This document shows positions 19,748 to 28,913 of a stretch of 64,000 nucleotides of DNA, in pieces. Position 1 is the stretch's first letter. Each line of letters starts with the position of its first letter. The translations under genes were made by a program, and so were the position numbers. The notes below the pieces were generated by a model. It saw only the letters and a program-made list of their open reading frames with translations, did not search any database and was not told the DNA's origin. Source of the DNA: an uncultured Pelagibacteraceae bacterium. GTDB lineage: Bacteria > Pseudomonadota > Alphaproteobacteria > Pelagibacterales > Pelagibacteraceae. Location of the stretch: positions 62,001 through 126,000 of the forward strand of contig CACNYH010000001.1 of the NCBI GenBank assembly GCA_902624495.1, written 5' to 3'.

Positions 19748-21531
19748 TTTCAAATTCAGTAAGTAACAAAAACTGGATTTTTAAAAAATACAATGAACAA
19801 GATGTTATATTTTACAAAGAAAATTATTCATTAGATGAATTAACATCAAAGCTTTTATCAATTAGAAACATTAAAAAAGAAGACGTTCAAACTTTTTTAA
19901 ACCCATCTATAAAGAATTTTTTGCCTAATCCTGAGATTTTAAAGGATATGCAAAAATCAGCAAAAAGAACAATACAAGCGATTTCTCAAAAGCATAAAAT
20001 TGGCATTTTTGGTGATTATGACGTTGATGGGGCCTCAGCAACTGCATTACTTGCAAATTTTTTAAACTCAATAAATGTTCCTTATGAAATTTATATACCA
20101 GATAGAAAAAAAGAAGGTTACGGACCTTCTGTTGAGTCTTTTAAAAAATTAATAGATAACGGTACTAAATTGATTTTCACTGTTGATTGTGGAACACTAT
20201 CATTTGATGCTATAGATTACGCATCTAATAATGGCATTGACGTAATTGTTCTTGATCACCATCAATCAGAAATAAATTTGCCTAAAGCTCACTCTATAGT
20301 AAATCCAAATAGGCTAGATGATAAATCCGATTTAAAATATTTATGCGCTGCTGGAGTTACATTTATGTTTTTAATTTCCTTAAATAAAGAACTTAGATCA
20401 ACTGATTGGTTTAACAAATCAAAAATTACAGAGCCAAATTTGCTTGAATACTTAGATTTAGTAGCTCTAGGAACAGTTTGTGACGTTGTTCCTTTAGTTG
20501 GTCTAAATAGAGCAATTGTCTCACAAGGATTAAAAATTTTAAAATCAAAAAAAAATCTTGGATTAAAAACATTATTTGATATTTGTGATATCCAAACTAA
20601 ACCAAATGTTTATCATATTGGGTATCAATTAGGTCCAAGAATTAATGCTGGAGGTAGAGTAGGAAAGTCTTCTCATGGAGCAAATTTATTAATTAGTAAT
20701 AATCCTAAAGATGTTTTCAAAATTGCAACTGAGTTAGATCATTTTAATAAAGAAAGGCAAATTTTAGAAAAAGACCTAATGGACAAAATTTTAAAGAATT
20801 TAGAAAATAAAACACATGAATCAGTAATGATCATTTTTGGAAAAAATTGGCATGAGGGTGTGATTGGAATAGTTGCATCTAGAATTAAAGATAAATTCAA
20901 TAAACCAGTAATAATTATATCAGTAGACGATAATGGTATAGGAAAAGCATCAGCTAGATCTATTGTAGGTTTTGATATTGGCTCAGTAATTATTGCTGCT
21001 GTTCAAGAAAAAATCTTAATTAAAGGCGGGGGACATAAAATGGCTGGAGGATTTACAATAAAAACTGAAAATGTTGAAAAATTTAAAAAATTTATTTTAA
21101 AAAAATTTGAAAGATTAAGTAATAGTAAAATGAATATAAAACCTTTATATTTAGATAGTATAATAGCCCCAACCGCATTAAATCTTCAATTTTATAATAA
21201 GGTTTATTCACTTGCTCCTTTCGGTTCAGGAAACCCAGAGCCAAAGTTTGTTTTAGAAAATATGAAATCTATAAATTATAAGATTATAAAAGATAAACAC
21301 GTAAAATCAGTTTTAATTGGATTGGATGGATCTAGTGTAAAATCTATAGCATTTAACTGCGTCGAAAATGAAATTGGAGCTTATTTGCTTAAAAAAGATA
21401 AAAAATTATTTAATATTGCTGGTAAATTATCCTTAAATGAGTGGCAAGGGCAATCAAATGTGGAGTTTATTATCGATGATATTTCTGTTAATAAGACAAT
21501 CAAAAAAACGGTCCCATCGTCTATCGGTTAG
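19744..21531 (+). CDS. recJ: Single-stranded-DNA-specific exonuclease RecJ
   Basis: IFGDYDVDGASATALL, VLDHHQ, GPRINAGGRVG, GGGHKMAGG; 3' end overlaps the tRNA-Glu gene. Confidence 0.96.
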   Translation: MISNSVSNKNWIFKKYNEQDVIFYKENYSLDELTSKLLSIRNIKKEDVQTFLNPSIKNFLPNPEILKDMQKSAKRTIQAISQKHKIGIFGDYDVDGASATALLANFLNSINVPYEIYIPDRKKEGYGPSVESFKKLIDNGTKLIFTVDCGTLSFDAIDYASNNGIDVIVLDHHQSEINLPKAHSIVNPNRLDDKSDLKYLCAAGVTFMFLISLNKELRSTDWFNKSKITEPNLLEYLDLVALGTVCDVVPLVGLNRAIVSQGLKILKSKKNLGLKTLFDICDIQTKPNVYHIGYQLGPRINAGGRVGKSSHGANLLISNNPKDVFKIATELDHFNKERQILEKDLMDKILKNLENKTHESVMIIFGKNWHEGVIGIVASRIKDKFNKPVIIISVDDNGIGKASARSIVGFDIGSVIIAAVQEKILIKGGGHKMAGGFTIKTENVEKFKKFILKKFERLSNSKMNIKPLYLDSIIAPTALNLQFYNKVYSLAPFGSGNPEPKFVLENMKSINYKIIKDKHVKSVLIGLDGSSVKSIAFNCVENEIGAYLLKKDKKLFNIAGKLSLNEWQGQSNVEFIIDDISVNKTIKKTVPSSIG

Positions 21532-21584
21532 GACAGTTGGTTTTCATCCAACAAAGAGGGGTTCGATTCCCCTTGGGACCGCCA
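21510..21584 (+). tRNA. tRNA-Glu (anticodon UUC), CCA encoded
   Basis: GGTCCCATCGTCTATCGGTTAGGACAGTTGGTTTTCATCCAACAAAGAGGGGTTCGATTCCCCTTGGGACCGCCA: full cloverleaf, anticodon stem GTTGG/CCAAC with loop TTTTCAT. Confidence 0.96.
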
Positions 21585-21590
21585 AAAAAA

Positions 21591-22547
21591 ATGCATAAAG
21601 TAGCAATTATAGAAAAAATTCACCAAGACGGAATAAATTTATTAAAAAATAATCCAGCGTTTGAATTTGAAATAATCGAAGATGCTTCTGAAGAAAATTT
21701 AATAAAAGTTTTACCTAATTTTGATGCTTGTACACTTAGAGTTTCAAAATTAAATGAAAAAATTCTGTCTAAATGTAAAAATTTAAAGGTTATATCTAGA
21801 CACGGTGTTGGATATGATAATGTCGATTTAAATTACATTAAAAAAAACAAAATAACTTTATTAATAACTGCTACCGCGAATGCAGTAGCCGTAGCAGAAC
21901 ATGTAATTTACATGATGCTATCTATATCTAAAAGTATGAACCAATACGACCAAGAAGTTAGAATAGGAAATTTTAAAAAAAATGCATCTTCTATTACTAC
22001 TTTAGAACTTTTTAAAAAAGAAATTTTAATAGTTGGATTTGGAAGGATAGGTCAAAGTTTAATCAAAAGATGTAAAGGTTTCGAGATGAAAGTAAAAGTA
22101 TTTGATCCTTTTGTTAATAAAGAGACTATTGAAAGATTTGGAGGACAAAAAATTGAAAATCTTGATGATGGATTAAAGATTTGTGACTATGTTTCTTTAC
22201 ATGTTCCGTTAAACGAAAAAACTAAAAATTTAATTGATTATTTTAAACTTAAGAATATGAAAAGAAAAGCAATTGTTATCAATACTGCAAGAGGTGGAAT
22301 TATTAACGAAAATGATTTAGATAAGGCATTGAGAGAGAATATAATTTTTGGAGCAGGATTAGATGTTTTTGAAAATGAGCCTATTGAAAAAACTAATCCT
22401 CTGCTATTAAATAAAAAAGTTTTATTAAGTCCACATTCAGCAACATTTACTAATGAGTGTAAATCTAGAATGTCTTTAGAAACAACTAAAAATATTATTG
22501 ATTTTTTCGAGAATAAGATTGATAAATCTATGATTGTAAATTTATGA
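21591..22547 (+). CDS. D-isomer specific 2-hydroxyacid dehydrogenase (phosphoglycerate dehydrogenase-like)
   Basis: ILIVGFGRIGQSLIKR, VINTARGGIINENDL, GAGLDVFENEP; start at ATG 21591, since the upstream track start lies in the tRNA. Confidence 0.9.
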   Translation: MHKVAIIEKIHQDGINLLKNNPAFEFEIIEDASEENLIKVLPNFDACTLRVSKLNEKILSKCKNLKVISRHGVGYDNVDLNYIKKNKITLLITATANAVAVAEHVIYMMLSISKSMNQYDQEVRIGNFKKNASSITTLELFKKEILIVGFGRIGQSLIKRCKGFEMKVKVFDPFVNKETIERFGGQKIENLDDGLKICDYVSLHVPLNEKTKNLIDYFKLKNMKRKAIVINTARGGIINENDLDKALRENIIFGAGLDVFENEPIEKTNPLLLNKKVLLSPHSATFTNECKSRMSLETTKNIIDFFENKIDKSMIVNL

Positions 22548-23053
22548 TGGATATAAAAAGGAAATTAAAAAATTTTGGCCCATTAGAATTCTTAGTATTA
22601 AGTTCTATTACATATGTGGTTGTAATGTTATTGTGGACAGCTTCAACAAGATCAGAAGTTTTACAAAAAGCAAATGATATAAAATCAAATCATAAGTCTG
22701 TGGTTGATTTCATTAATGGCGAGGTAAATAGTTGCAGCTCAAATGAAGAGGGCTCAACATCTTGGGGTGAGAAATGCAATTCTGTTTGGAGTTCAGATAA
22801 AATCGTAAATTATGTATTAAATAATATTGATTTAAAAAACCCATATTCAATTAAAAAACCGTTAATACAAACTTCTCAAGATCCAAGAATTCAGGCCGAA
22901 GGTAAAGCAGGTCAATCAACAGATAAAGGTATAATTTTTGTTTCTTCAAATAACTTTGAGTCAGAGGCAGGCTCAGAATGGGTAGTTGGTACTTGTATAA
23001 AGTCACCTTGCGTAGCTGCGGGTAATAATGAATTAGTCTCTGTATACCGTTAA
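22544..23053 (+). CDS. Hypothetical protein with one N-terminal transmembrane segment and Cys-containing extracytoplasmic part
   Basis: LEFLVLSSITYVVVMLLW hydrophobic segment; not recognised as a named family. Confidence 0.6.
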   Translation: MMDIKRKLKNFGPLEFLVLSSITYVVVMLLWTASTRSEVLQKANDIKSNHKSVVDFINGEVNSCSSNEEGSTSWGEKCNSVWSSDKIVNYVLNNIDLKNPYSIKKPLIQTSQDPRIQAEGKAGQSTDKGIIFVSSNNFESEAGSEWVVGTCIKSPCVAAGNNELVSVYR

Positions 23054-23949
23054 TCAATAATTTCAAAACCACATTGTTTTGCAGTTTTACTTAAATAATT
23101 GAAACCAATTTTTGCGTATTTAAATGGATTTGCTTTAGCAGGGTCTTGTTCTGCTTCTACCACGAGCCATCCTGAATAATTTTTTTTCTTCAAAGTATTT
23201 AAGAAAGGAACATAGTCAATACATCCATCACCCGGCACAGTAAATGCCCCATCTAAAAATGCTTGTCTAAATGTTGCATCATTTCTCAGTGATTTTTCTA
23301 AAATATCTTTTCTAATGTCTTTGCAATGAACGTGAATTATTCGTTCGTAAAAATTTTCAACTAATTTAACAGAGTCACCTTGAGCAAACAACATATGACC
23401 GGTATCTACTAATAATTTAACTGTATCCTTTGTATTTTCTATAAGTCTAGAAGTATCTTCTTCAGTTTCTATTATAGTTCCCATGTGATGATGATAAGCT
23501 AACGGCATATTTTCATCTAACATCATTTTACTAATTTCATTTATTGAATAAATAAATCTGTTCCAATCATCTTTATCTAATTTAGGCCTTTTTGATAACG
23601 GTGTTATAGGATCTCCTTGGACGGAGTCTGTAACTTCAGCAAAAACCATGCAAGGTGCTTTACAATCTTGAAATAATTTAAGTTGTTTTTGCATAAGTTT
23701 AAATTCTTCTTTGGGTGATCTTTTTAATAGTTGAGCTCCATACCAACCTGAACATAATTTAAGGTTCTCTTTTTGAAGTTTAGGAATAAGTTCTTTCGAA
23801 TTCATTGGAAATTTTCCGCCAGATTCAATTCCAGTAAAACCTGCCATACTAGCTTCTTTTAAACATTGCTCCAATGGAGTTTTTCCACCTAATTCAGGCA
23901 TATCATCGTTACTCCATGCAATGGGTGCTATTCCTAATCTTATCGACAT
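23050..23949 (-). CDS. iolE: Myo-inosose-2 dehydratase-like TIM barrel protein (IolE-like)
   Basis: RLGIAPIAWSNDDMPELGG, AYHHHMGT, VPGDGCIDY, VVEAEQDP; ATG at 23949 preferred over 24060. Confidence 0.85.
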   Translation of the reverse strand: MSIRLGIAPIAWSNDDMPELGGKTPLEQCLKEASMAGFTGIESGGKFPMNSKELIPKLQKENLKLCSGWYGAQLLKRSPKEEFKLMQKQLKLFQDCKAPCMVFAEVTDSVQGDPITPLSKRPKLDKDDWNRFIYSINEISKMMLDENMPLAYHHHMGTIIETEEDTSRLIENTKDTVKLLVDTGHMLFAQGDSVKLVENFYERIIHVHCKDIRKDILEKSLRNDATFRQAFLDGAFTVPGDGCIDYVPFLNTLKKKNYSGWLVVEAEQDPAKANPFKYAKIGFNYLSKTAKQCGFEIID

Positions 23950-24006
23950 AGTTTTAAGAAAGTAATAATATTTTATATTATAAATAATTAACTTACAAAA
24001 GAATTT

Positions 24007-25002
24007 ATGATCAATGTAGCACTTTTGGGTTTTGGTAGAATTGGGCAAATGCATGCTCAAAATATATATCTAAATAAAACGCTTAATTTGTTATATGTAT
24101 ACGAAAAGATTGATAAGCTTAGAAAAAAAGCTAAAAATCTTTACAATTGTAAAATTGAAAAAAATTATAAAAAGATATTTTCAGACAAAAAAGTAGATAT
24201 TATTTTTATTTCAAGCCCTACAAATACTCATATCAGATTTATCGAAGAGGCCATCAAATACAATAAAACTATTTTTTGTGAAAAACCTTTAGACTTGAAT
24301 ATAAATAAAATTGTTAAAACTTTCAAAAAAGTTAAGAAAAATAATTCTAAGATACAGATGGGGTTTAATCGAAGATTTGATCCTAGCCACCACTCAATTA
24401 AAAAAGAATTAGAAAAAGGTAAAATAGGAAGATTGGAAAAAATAATAATCACAAGTAGAGATCCTGCTCCTCCTTCAAAGTCTTATCTTAGGTCTTCCGG
24501 AGGTATTTTCAGAGACATGATGATTCATGATTTTGATTTATGTAGGTATTATTTAAATAATGATGAAATTGTCGAAATAAGTTCATTTGTAAGCTCATTT
24601 GAGAATTTTTACAAAAAAATCAAAGATCATGAATTAGCTACTGTTACTATGAAATCAAAGAAAGGTGTTATATGTGTAATTACAAATTCTAGACATTGTT
24701 CTTTTGGATACGATCAAAGGGTTGAGTTATTTGGAAAAAAAGGAATGCTTTTATCAGGCAATCAAAAGAGTACCACCACAGAGATCTTTAACTCAAATCA
24801 ATCACATTCACAAAAACCCTTTTTAAATTTTTTTATTGAAAGATACAAAGAAGCTTATAATTTGCAATTAAATGAATTGATTTCTCTTCATCAAAATAGA
24901 ATAAAACCCAGATCAACTTACAAAGATGGTTATTTAGCTTTAAAAATTGCTAATGCTGCATATAAATCTCTAAAGCAAAAAAAAGTAGTAAAACTAAAGT
25001 AA
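24007..25002 (+). CDS. iolG: Inositol 2-dehydrogenase (Gfo/Idh/MocA family)
   Basis: LGFGRIGQMHAQN, FCEKPLDL, MGFNRRFDPSH, GGIFRDMMIHDFDL, GYDQRVELFGKKGM. Confidence 0.85.
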   Translation: MINVALLGFGRIGQMHAQNIYLNKTLNLLYVYEKIDKLRKKAKNLYNCKIEKNYKKIFSDKKVDIIFISSPTNTHIRFIEEAIKYNKTIFCEKPLDLNINKIVKTFKKVKKNNSKIQMGFNRRFDPSHHSIKKELEKGKIGRLEKIIITSRDPAPPSKSYLRSSGGIFRDMMIHDFDLCRYYLNNDEIVEISSFVSSFENFYKKIKDHELATVTMKSKKGVICVITNSRHCSFGYDQRVELFGKKGMLLSGNQKSTTTEIFNSNQSHSQKPFLNFFIERYKEAYNLQLNELISLHQNRIKPRSTYKDGYLALKIANAAYKSLKQKKVVKLK

Positions 25003-25104
25003 TTTTTATCTACCTCTAGTTGTATGTATTTTTTTTCCTTTTGTATTTTAACAAATTTTTTGTTTTAATTGCGCAAATTTAACAAACAAATGAGGGAAAT
25101 AATC

Positions 25105-26028
25105 ATGAAAAAAGTATACTTAACAGTTGCTGCTCTAATGAGCTGGGCAATGATGTCTGTAGCTGCTTTAGCAGTAGATATTATTGTTGTGTCTCATGGA
25201 CAAGCAAATGACCCTTTCTGGTCTGTTGCAAAAAATGGAGTTGATAAAGCGTGTAAAGATATGAAAGTATCTTGTAAATACACTGCTCCAGCAACATTTG
25301 ACATGGTAGAGATGGCAAAACTAATTGACAACGCTGTTTCTCAAAAGCCAAAAGGTATTGTAATAACTCTTCCAGATGCTGCCGCTTTAGGTAAATCTGT
25401 TAAAGCTGCAATATCTGCGGGTATCCCAGTAATCTCTATGAATTCAGGTTCAGACGACTACATGAAACTAGGTATTAGTGCTCACGTAGGTCAAACAGAG
25501 TTTGAAGCTGGCGTAGGTGGCGGACAAAAAATGAAAGCTGCTGGTGGTAAAAAAGCACTATGTGTTAACCACGAAGTAGGTAACGTCGCTTTAGATAGAA
25601 GATGTGCAGGTTTCAAAAAAGGCTTTGGTGGATCTGTAGACATATTAGGTACATCAAATGACCCGACTGAAATTCAAAAAGCTGTAGCTGCTAAATTAGG
25701 TGGTGGATATGACACTATTCTTACTTTAGGAGCTGGTCTTGCGGGAGAAGCTGCTCTAAAAGCATTAGAGTCTGCTGGTAAAGTTGGAAGCGTTAAACTT
25801 GGTACATTTGATATGTCACCAGGTATGCTAAAAGCTGCTGCTGCTGGAAAAGTTGAGTTCTTAATTGATCAACAACAGTATCTACAAGGTTATTTACCTA
25901 TAGCTATCTTTTCTCAATATATGAGATATGGAACAATGCCAGCTGGTGTTGTTATGACAGGACCTGGTTTTGTTACTCCTAACAATGCGAAGGACGTAAT
26001 AAAATGGGCTGCTCAAGGTTATAGATAA
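25105..26028 (+). CDS. Sugar ABC transporter periplasmic substrate-binding protein (candidate inositol/sugar)
   Basis: Signal peptide MKKVYLTVAALMSWAMMSVAALA, periplasmic-binding family 4 type fold sequence; start ATG 25105. Confidence 0.88.
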   Translation: MKKVYLTVAALMSWAMMSVAALAVDIIVVSHGQANDPFWSVAKNGVDKACKDMKVSCKYTAPATFDMVEMAKLIDNAVSQKPKGIVITLPDAAALGKSVKAAISAGIPVISMNSGSDDYMKLGISAHVGQTEFEAGVGGGQKMKAAGGKKALCVNHEVGNVALDRRCAGFKKGFGGSVDILGTSNDPTEIQKAVAAKLGGGYDTILTLGAGLAGEAALKALESAGKVGSVKLGTFDMSPGMLKAAAAGKVEFLIDQQQYLQGYLPIAIFSQYMRYGTMPAGVVMTGPGFVTPNNAKDVIKWAAQGYR

Positions 26029-26038
26029 GAACAATATT

Positions 26039-26078
26039 AAAAAGGCCTAGTGAAAAATCACTAGGCCTTTTTTTTTAA
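26039..26078 (+). terminator. Rho-independent terminator-like hairpin between SBP and permease genes
   Basis: AAAAAGGCCTAGTGA-AAAA-TCACTAGGCCTTTTT, 15-bp perfect stem followed by a T run. Confidence 0.9.
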
Positions 26079-26089
26079 GTTTTTTTTAT

Positions 26090-27217
26090 ATGTCTACAAA
26101 GTCTAAAAGTATTGAAACAAAAACTGATTTCAATCAGGATGAAAGACTCAAAAAAGTTTCCAAATTAAGATTATTGTTAAATAGACCCGAACTTGGCGCT
26201 CTTGGTGGAGCTATACTTGTATTTATATTTTTCGGTATAGTTGCCGGAGATACAGGGATGTTCAGTGCTTACGGAGTTTTAAATTTCTTAGATGTTTCTG
26301 CAAATCTTGGAATAATAGCTATTGCAGCTGCAATGTTAATGATAGGTGGAGAATTTGATCTATCAATTGGATCTATGATAGGTTTTGCAGGTATTTGTAT
26401 AGCTATTCCAGCAATTTATTGGGGATGGCCATTATGGATGAGTATAATTTTTGCATTTTCAATGGCAGTTCTTGTTGGATATTTTAATGGAATATTAGTG
26501 GTTAGGACAGGGCTACCATCATTTATTGTAACTCTTGCAATGCTTTTTATTTTAAGAGGAGCAACTTTAGCTATAACAAGATTGATTACTGGTCGAACTC
26601 AAGTTCCAGGCCTAAGAGTTTTAATCGAGGATGATCCATTAGCATGGATATTTGCAACTGATACATTTAAATGGGTTTTCACTTGGTTAGGTTCGATGAA
26701 TCTTATTGCATTAAGAACTGATGGAACCCCACTCGCCACAGGAATTCCACCATCTGTAATATGGTTCATAGCCTTAGCAATCATTACAACATGGATTCTA
26801 ATGAAAACAAGATACGGAAATTGGATATTTGCATCTGGAGGGGATAAAAATGGCGCTAACAATGTTGGAGTTCCAGTTGGTAGAGTAAAAATAAGTTTAT
26901 TTATAGGTACTGCAGTTGCAGCAACTATTTTTGCTACTATTCAAGTTTTAGATGCTGGTTCAGCTGATACAATGCGTGGAACTTTAAAGGAGTTAGAAGC
27001 TATTGCGGCTGCAGTTGTTGGTGGTTGTTTATTAACTGGTGGATATGGTTCAGCTATAGGTGCAGCATTTGGAGCCTTGATATTTGGTACGGTTTCAATG
27101 GGAATATTTTATACCGATGTAGACACAGACTGGTTTAAAGTTTTTTTAGGAGCAATGATGTTGATTGCTGTAATCTTTAATAATTATATAAGAAGGAAGG
27201 TAACAGAGAGTAAATAA
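26090..27217 (+). CDS. Sugar ABC transporter permease
   Basis: [58 protein letters not shown] typical of monosaccharide permeases. Confidence 0.92.
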   Translation: MSTKSKSIETKTDFNQDERLKKVSKLRLLLNRPELGALGGAILVFIFFGIVAGDTGMFSAYGVLNFLDVSANLGIIAIAAAMLMIGGEFDLSIGSMIGFAGICIAIPAIYWGWPLWMSIIFAFSMAVLVGYFNGILVVRTGLPSFIVTLAMLFILRGATLAITRLITGRTQVPGLRVLIEDDPLAWIFATDTFKWVFTWLGSMNLIALRTDGTPLATGIPPSVIWFIALAIITTWILMKTRYGNWIFASGGDKNGANNVGVPVGRVKISLFIGTAVAATIFATIQVLDAGSADTMRGTLKELEAIAAAVVGGCLLTGGYGSAIGAAFGALIFGTVSMGIFYTDVDTDWFKVFLGAMMLIAVIFNNYIRRKVTESK

Positions 27218-28011
27218 TGTCTGACTATTTAGTTCAATTTAATAATATTAGTAAATTTTTTGGAAAGGTTATTGCTTTGAAAGATGTAACAATGAAATTA
27301 AAAAAAGGTGAAATTATGTGTCTTCTTGGTGACAATGGTGCAGGCAAATCAACCTTGATAAAAACATTGGCTGGAGTGCACAGACCTGATGAAGGTGAAA
27401 TTATTGTCGAGGGTAAGAAAACAATATTTGACAGCCCAAAAGATGCATTAGATATGGGAATAGCTACCGTGTATCAAGACCTAGCTTTAGTTTCTTTAAT
27501 GAGTGTAACAAGAAATTTTTTCATGGGAAGAGAACCCATGAAAGGTCCACCATTTTTCAAAACATTCGATATAGAAAAAGCAAATAAGATAGCAGCCGAG
27601 AGAATGGGGCAGATAGGTATTGATGTTAGAGATCCATCTCAGGCAGTCGGAACGATGTCTGGTGGTGAAAGACAGTGTTTAGCAATAAGTAGAGCTATAT
27701 ACTTTGGAGCAAAAGTTCTTGTTTTAGATGAGCCTACTTCTGCTCTAGGAGTTCACCAAGCTTCAGTTGTTTTAAAATATATAGTTAAAGCTGCTTCTCA
27801 GGGATTAGCAGTAATTCTAATAACACATAACGTTCATCATGCCTATCCAGTTGGAAATAGCTTTACAGTATTAAATAGGGGAAAAAGTTTAGGCACATAT
27901 GAAAAAAAAGATATTTCTAGAGAAAAACTTTTAAGTATGATGGCAGGTGGAGAAGAATTAAATAAATTAGAAGTTGAACTTCAAGAAATGAACAGATCTT
28001 CAGCTAATTAA
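27217..28011 (+). CDS. Sugar ABC transporter ATP-binding protein (single ATPase domain)
   Basis: Walker [42 protein letters not shown]. Confidence 0.94.
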   Translation: MSDYLVQFNNISKFFGKVIALKDVTMKLKKGEIMCLLGDNGAGKSTLIKTLAGVHRPDEGEIIVEGKKTIFDSPKDALDMGIATVYQDLALVSLMSVTRNFFMGREPMKGPPFFKTFDIEKANKIAAERMGQIGIDVRDPSQAVGTMSGGERQCLAISRAIYFGAKVLVLDEPTSALGVHQASVVLKYIVKAASQGLAVILITHNVHHAYPVGNSFTVLNRGKSLGTYEKKDISREKLLSMMAGGEELNKLEVELQEMNRSSAN

Positions 28012-28913
28012 TGCAAATAGGAATAGATTTAGGCGCTACAAAAATCGAAAGTGTACTTCTTGATCAAAATGGCTCAGAAATTTTAAGAGAAAGAAATAAC
28101 ACTCCAAAAGACTATAAAGAAACAATAATTTCTATCAGTAATATTGTTAAGAATATTGAAACAAAATTTAATAAAAAATTTAGTGTTGGTATTTGCCATC
28201 CCGGATCAACAATAAGTGAAACCGGTTTGATTAAAAATTCTAATAATTCTACATGGATGAATAACAAGCCTTTTCAAAAAGATATTTCTAATGAATTAAA
28301 TAGAATTATTTATTGCGAAAATGATGCTAATTGTTTTGCTTTATCTGAAGCTACTGATGGATCAGCAAGCCACTATAAAATTGTATTTGGAGTAATTCTT
28401 GGATCTGGTTGTGGAGGAGGTTTAGTAATAGATAAAAAAATAGTATCCGGATCAAATGGACTTTCAGGTGAATGGGGTCATAATCCATTACCTTATTACG
28501 GTAATCTAGATGATGAGGATATTAACTTAGGTGAGGGTACCCTTGTAAAAAATATTAATATAGAAAAGTTTATTTCTGGTAAAGGTTTAGAGGATCTATA
28601 TTTTAAAAAAAAGAATGAAAGAAAAAGCACTAAAGAGATTTTTTCAGACGTGCTTAATAATGAAGAATTTATAAACAATTTTTATAGTAGATTATCGAGA
28701 AGTCTCTCAATTCTAATAAATACTATTGATCCGGATGTAATAGTATTTGGTGGAGGTGTCTCTAACGAGATAAAGGATTTAAATTTAATAAAAAAAATGA
28801 CTGCTAATTTCTCTGGGAATTTAAATATTAAAACTTCATTTATAAAACCCAAATATGGAGATGCAAGTGGAGTACGTGGCGCTGCAATTTTGGGTAGACA
28901 GAATTCTATTTAA
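28011..28913 (+). CDS. ROK family sugar kinase lacking the canonical Zn-binding CxCGxxGC motif
   Basis: IGIDLGATKIE, GVILGSGCGGGLVID, GEWGHNPLP; region after GHNPLP has no Cys. Confidence 0.88.
   Translation: MQIGIDLGATKIESVLLDQNGSEILRERNNTPKDYKETIISISNIVKNIETKFNKKFSVGICHPGSTISETGLIKNSNNSTWMNNKPFQKDISNELNRIIYCENDANCFALSEATDGSASHYKIVFGVILGSGCGGGLVIDKKIVSGSNGLSGEWGHNPLPYYGNLDDEDINLGEGTLVKNINIEKFISGKGLEDLYFKKKNERKSTKEIFSDVLNNEEFINNFYSRLSRSLSILINTIDPDVIVFGGGVSNEIKDLNLIKKMTANFSGNLNIKTSFIKPKYGDASGVRGAAILGRQNSI

Noticed and set aside
21537-21590. Upstream start for the 2-hydroxyacid dehydrogenase (MVFIQQRGVRFPLGPPKK)
   Set aside because: The extension translates the tRNA-Glu 3' half; the family N-terminus starts at ATG 21591.
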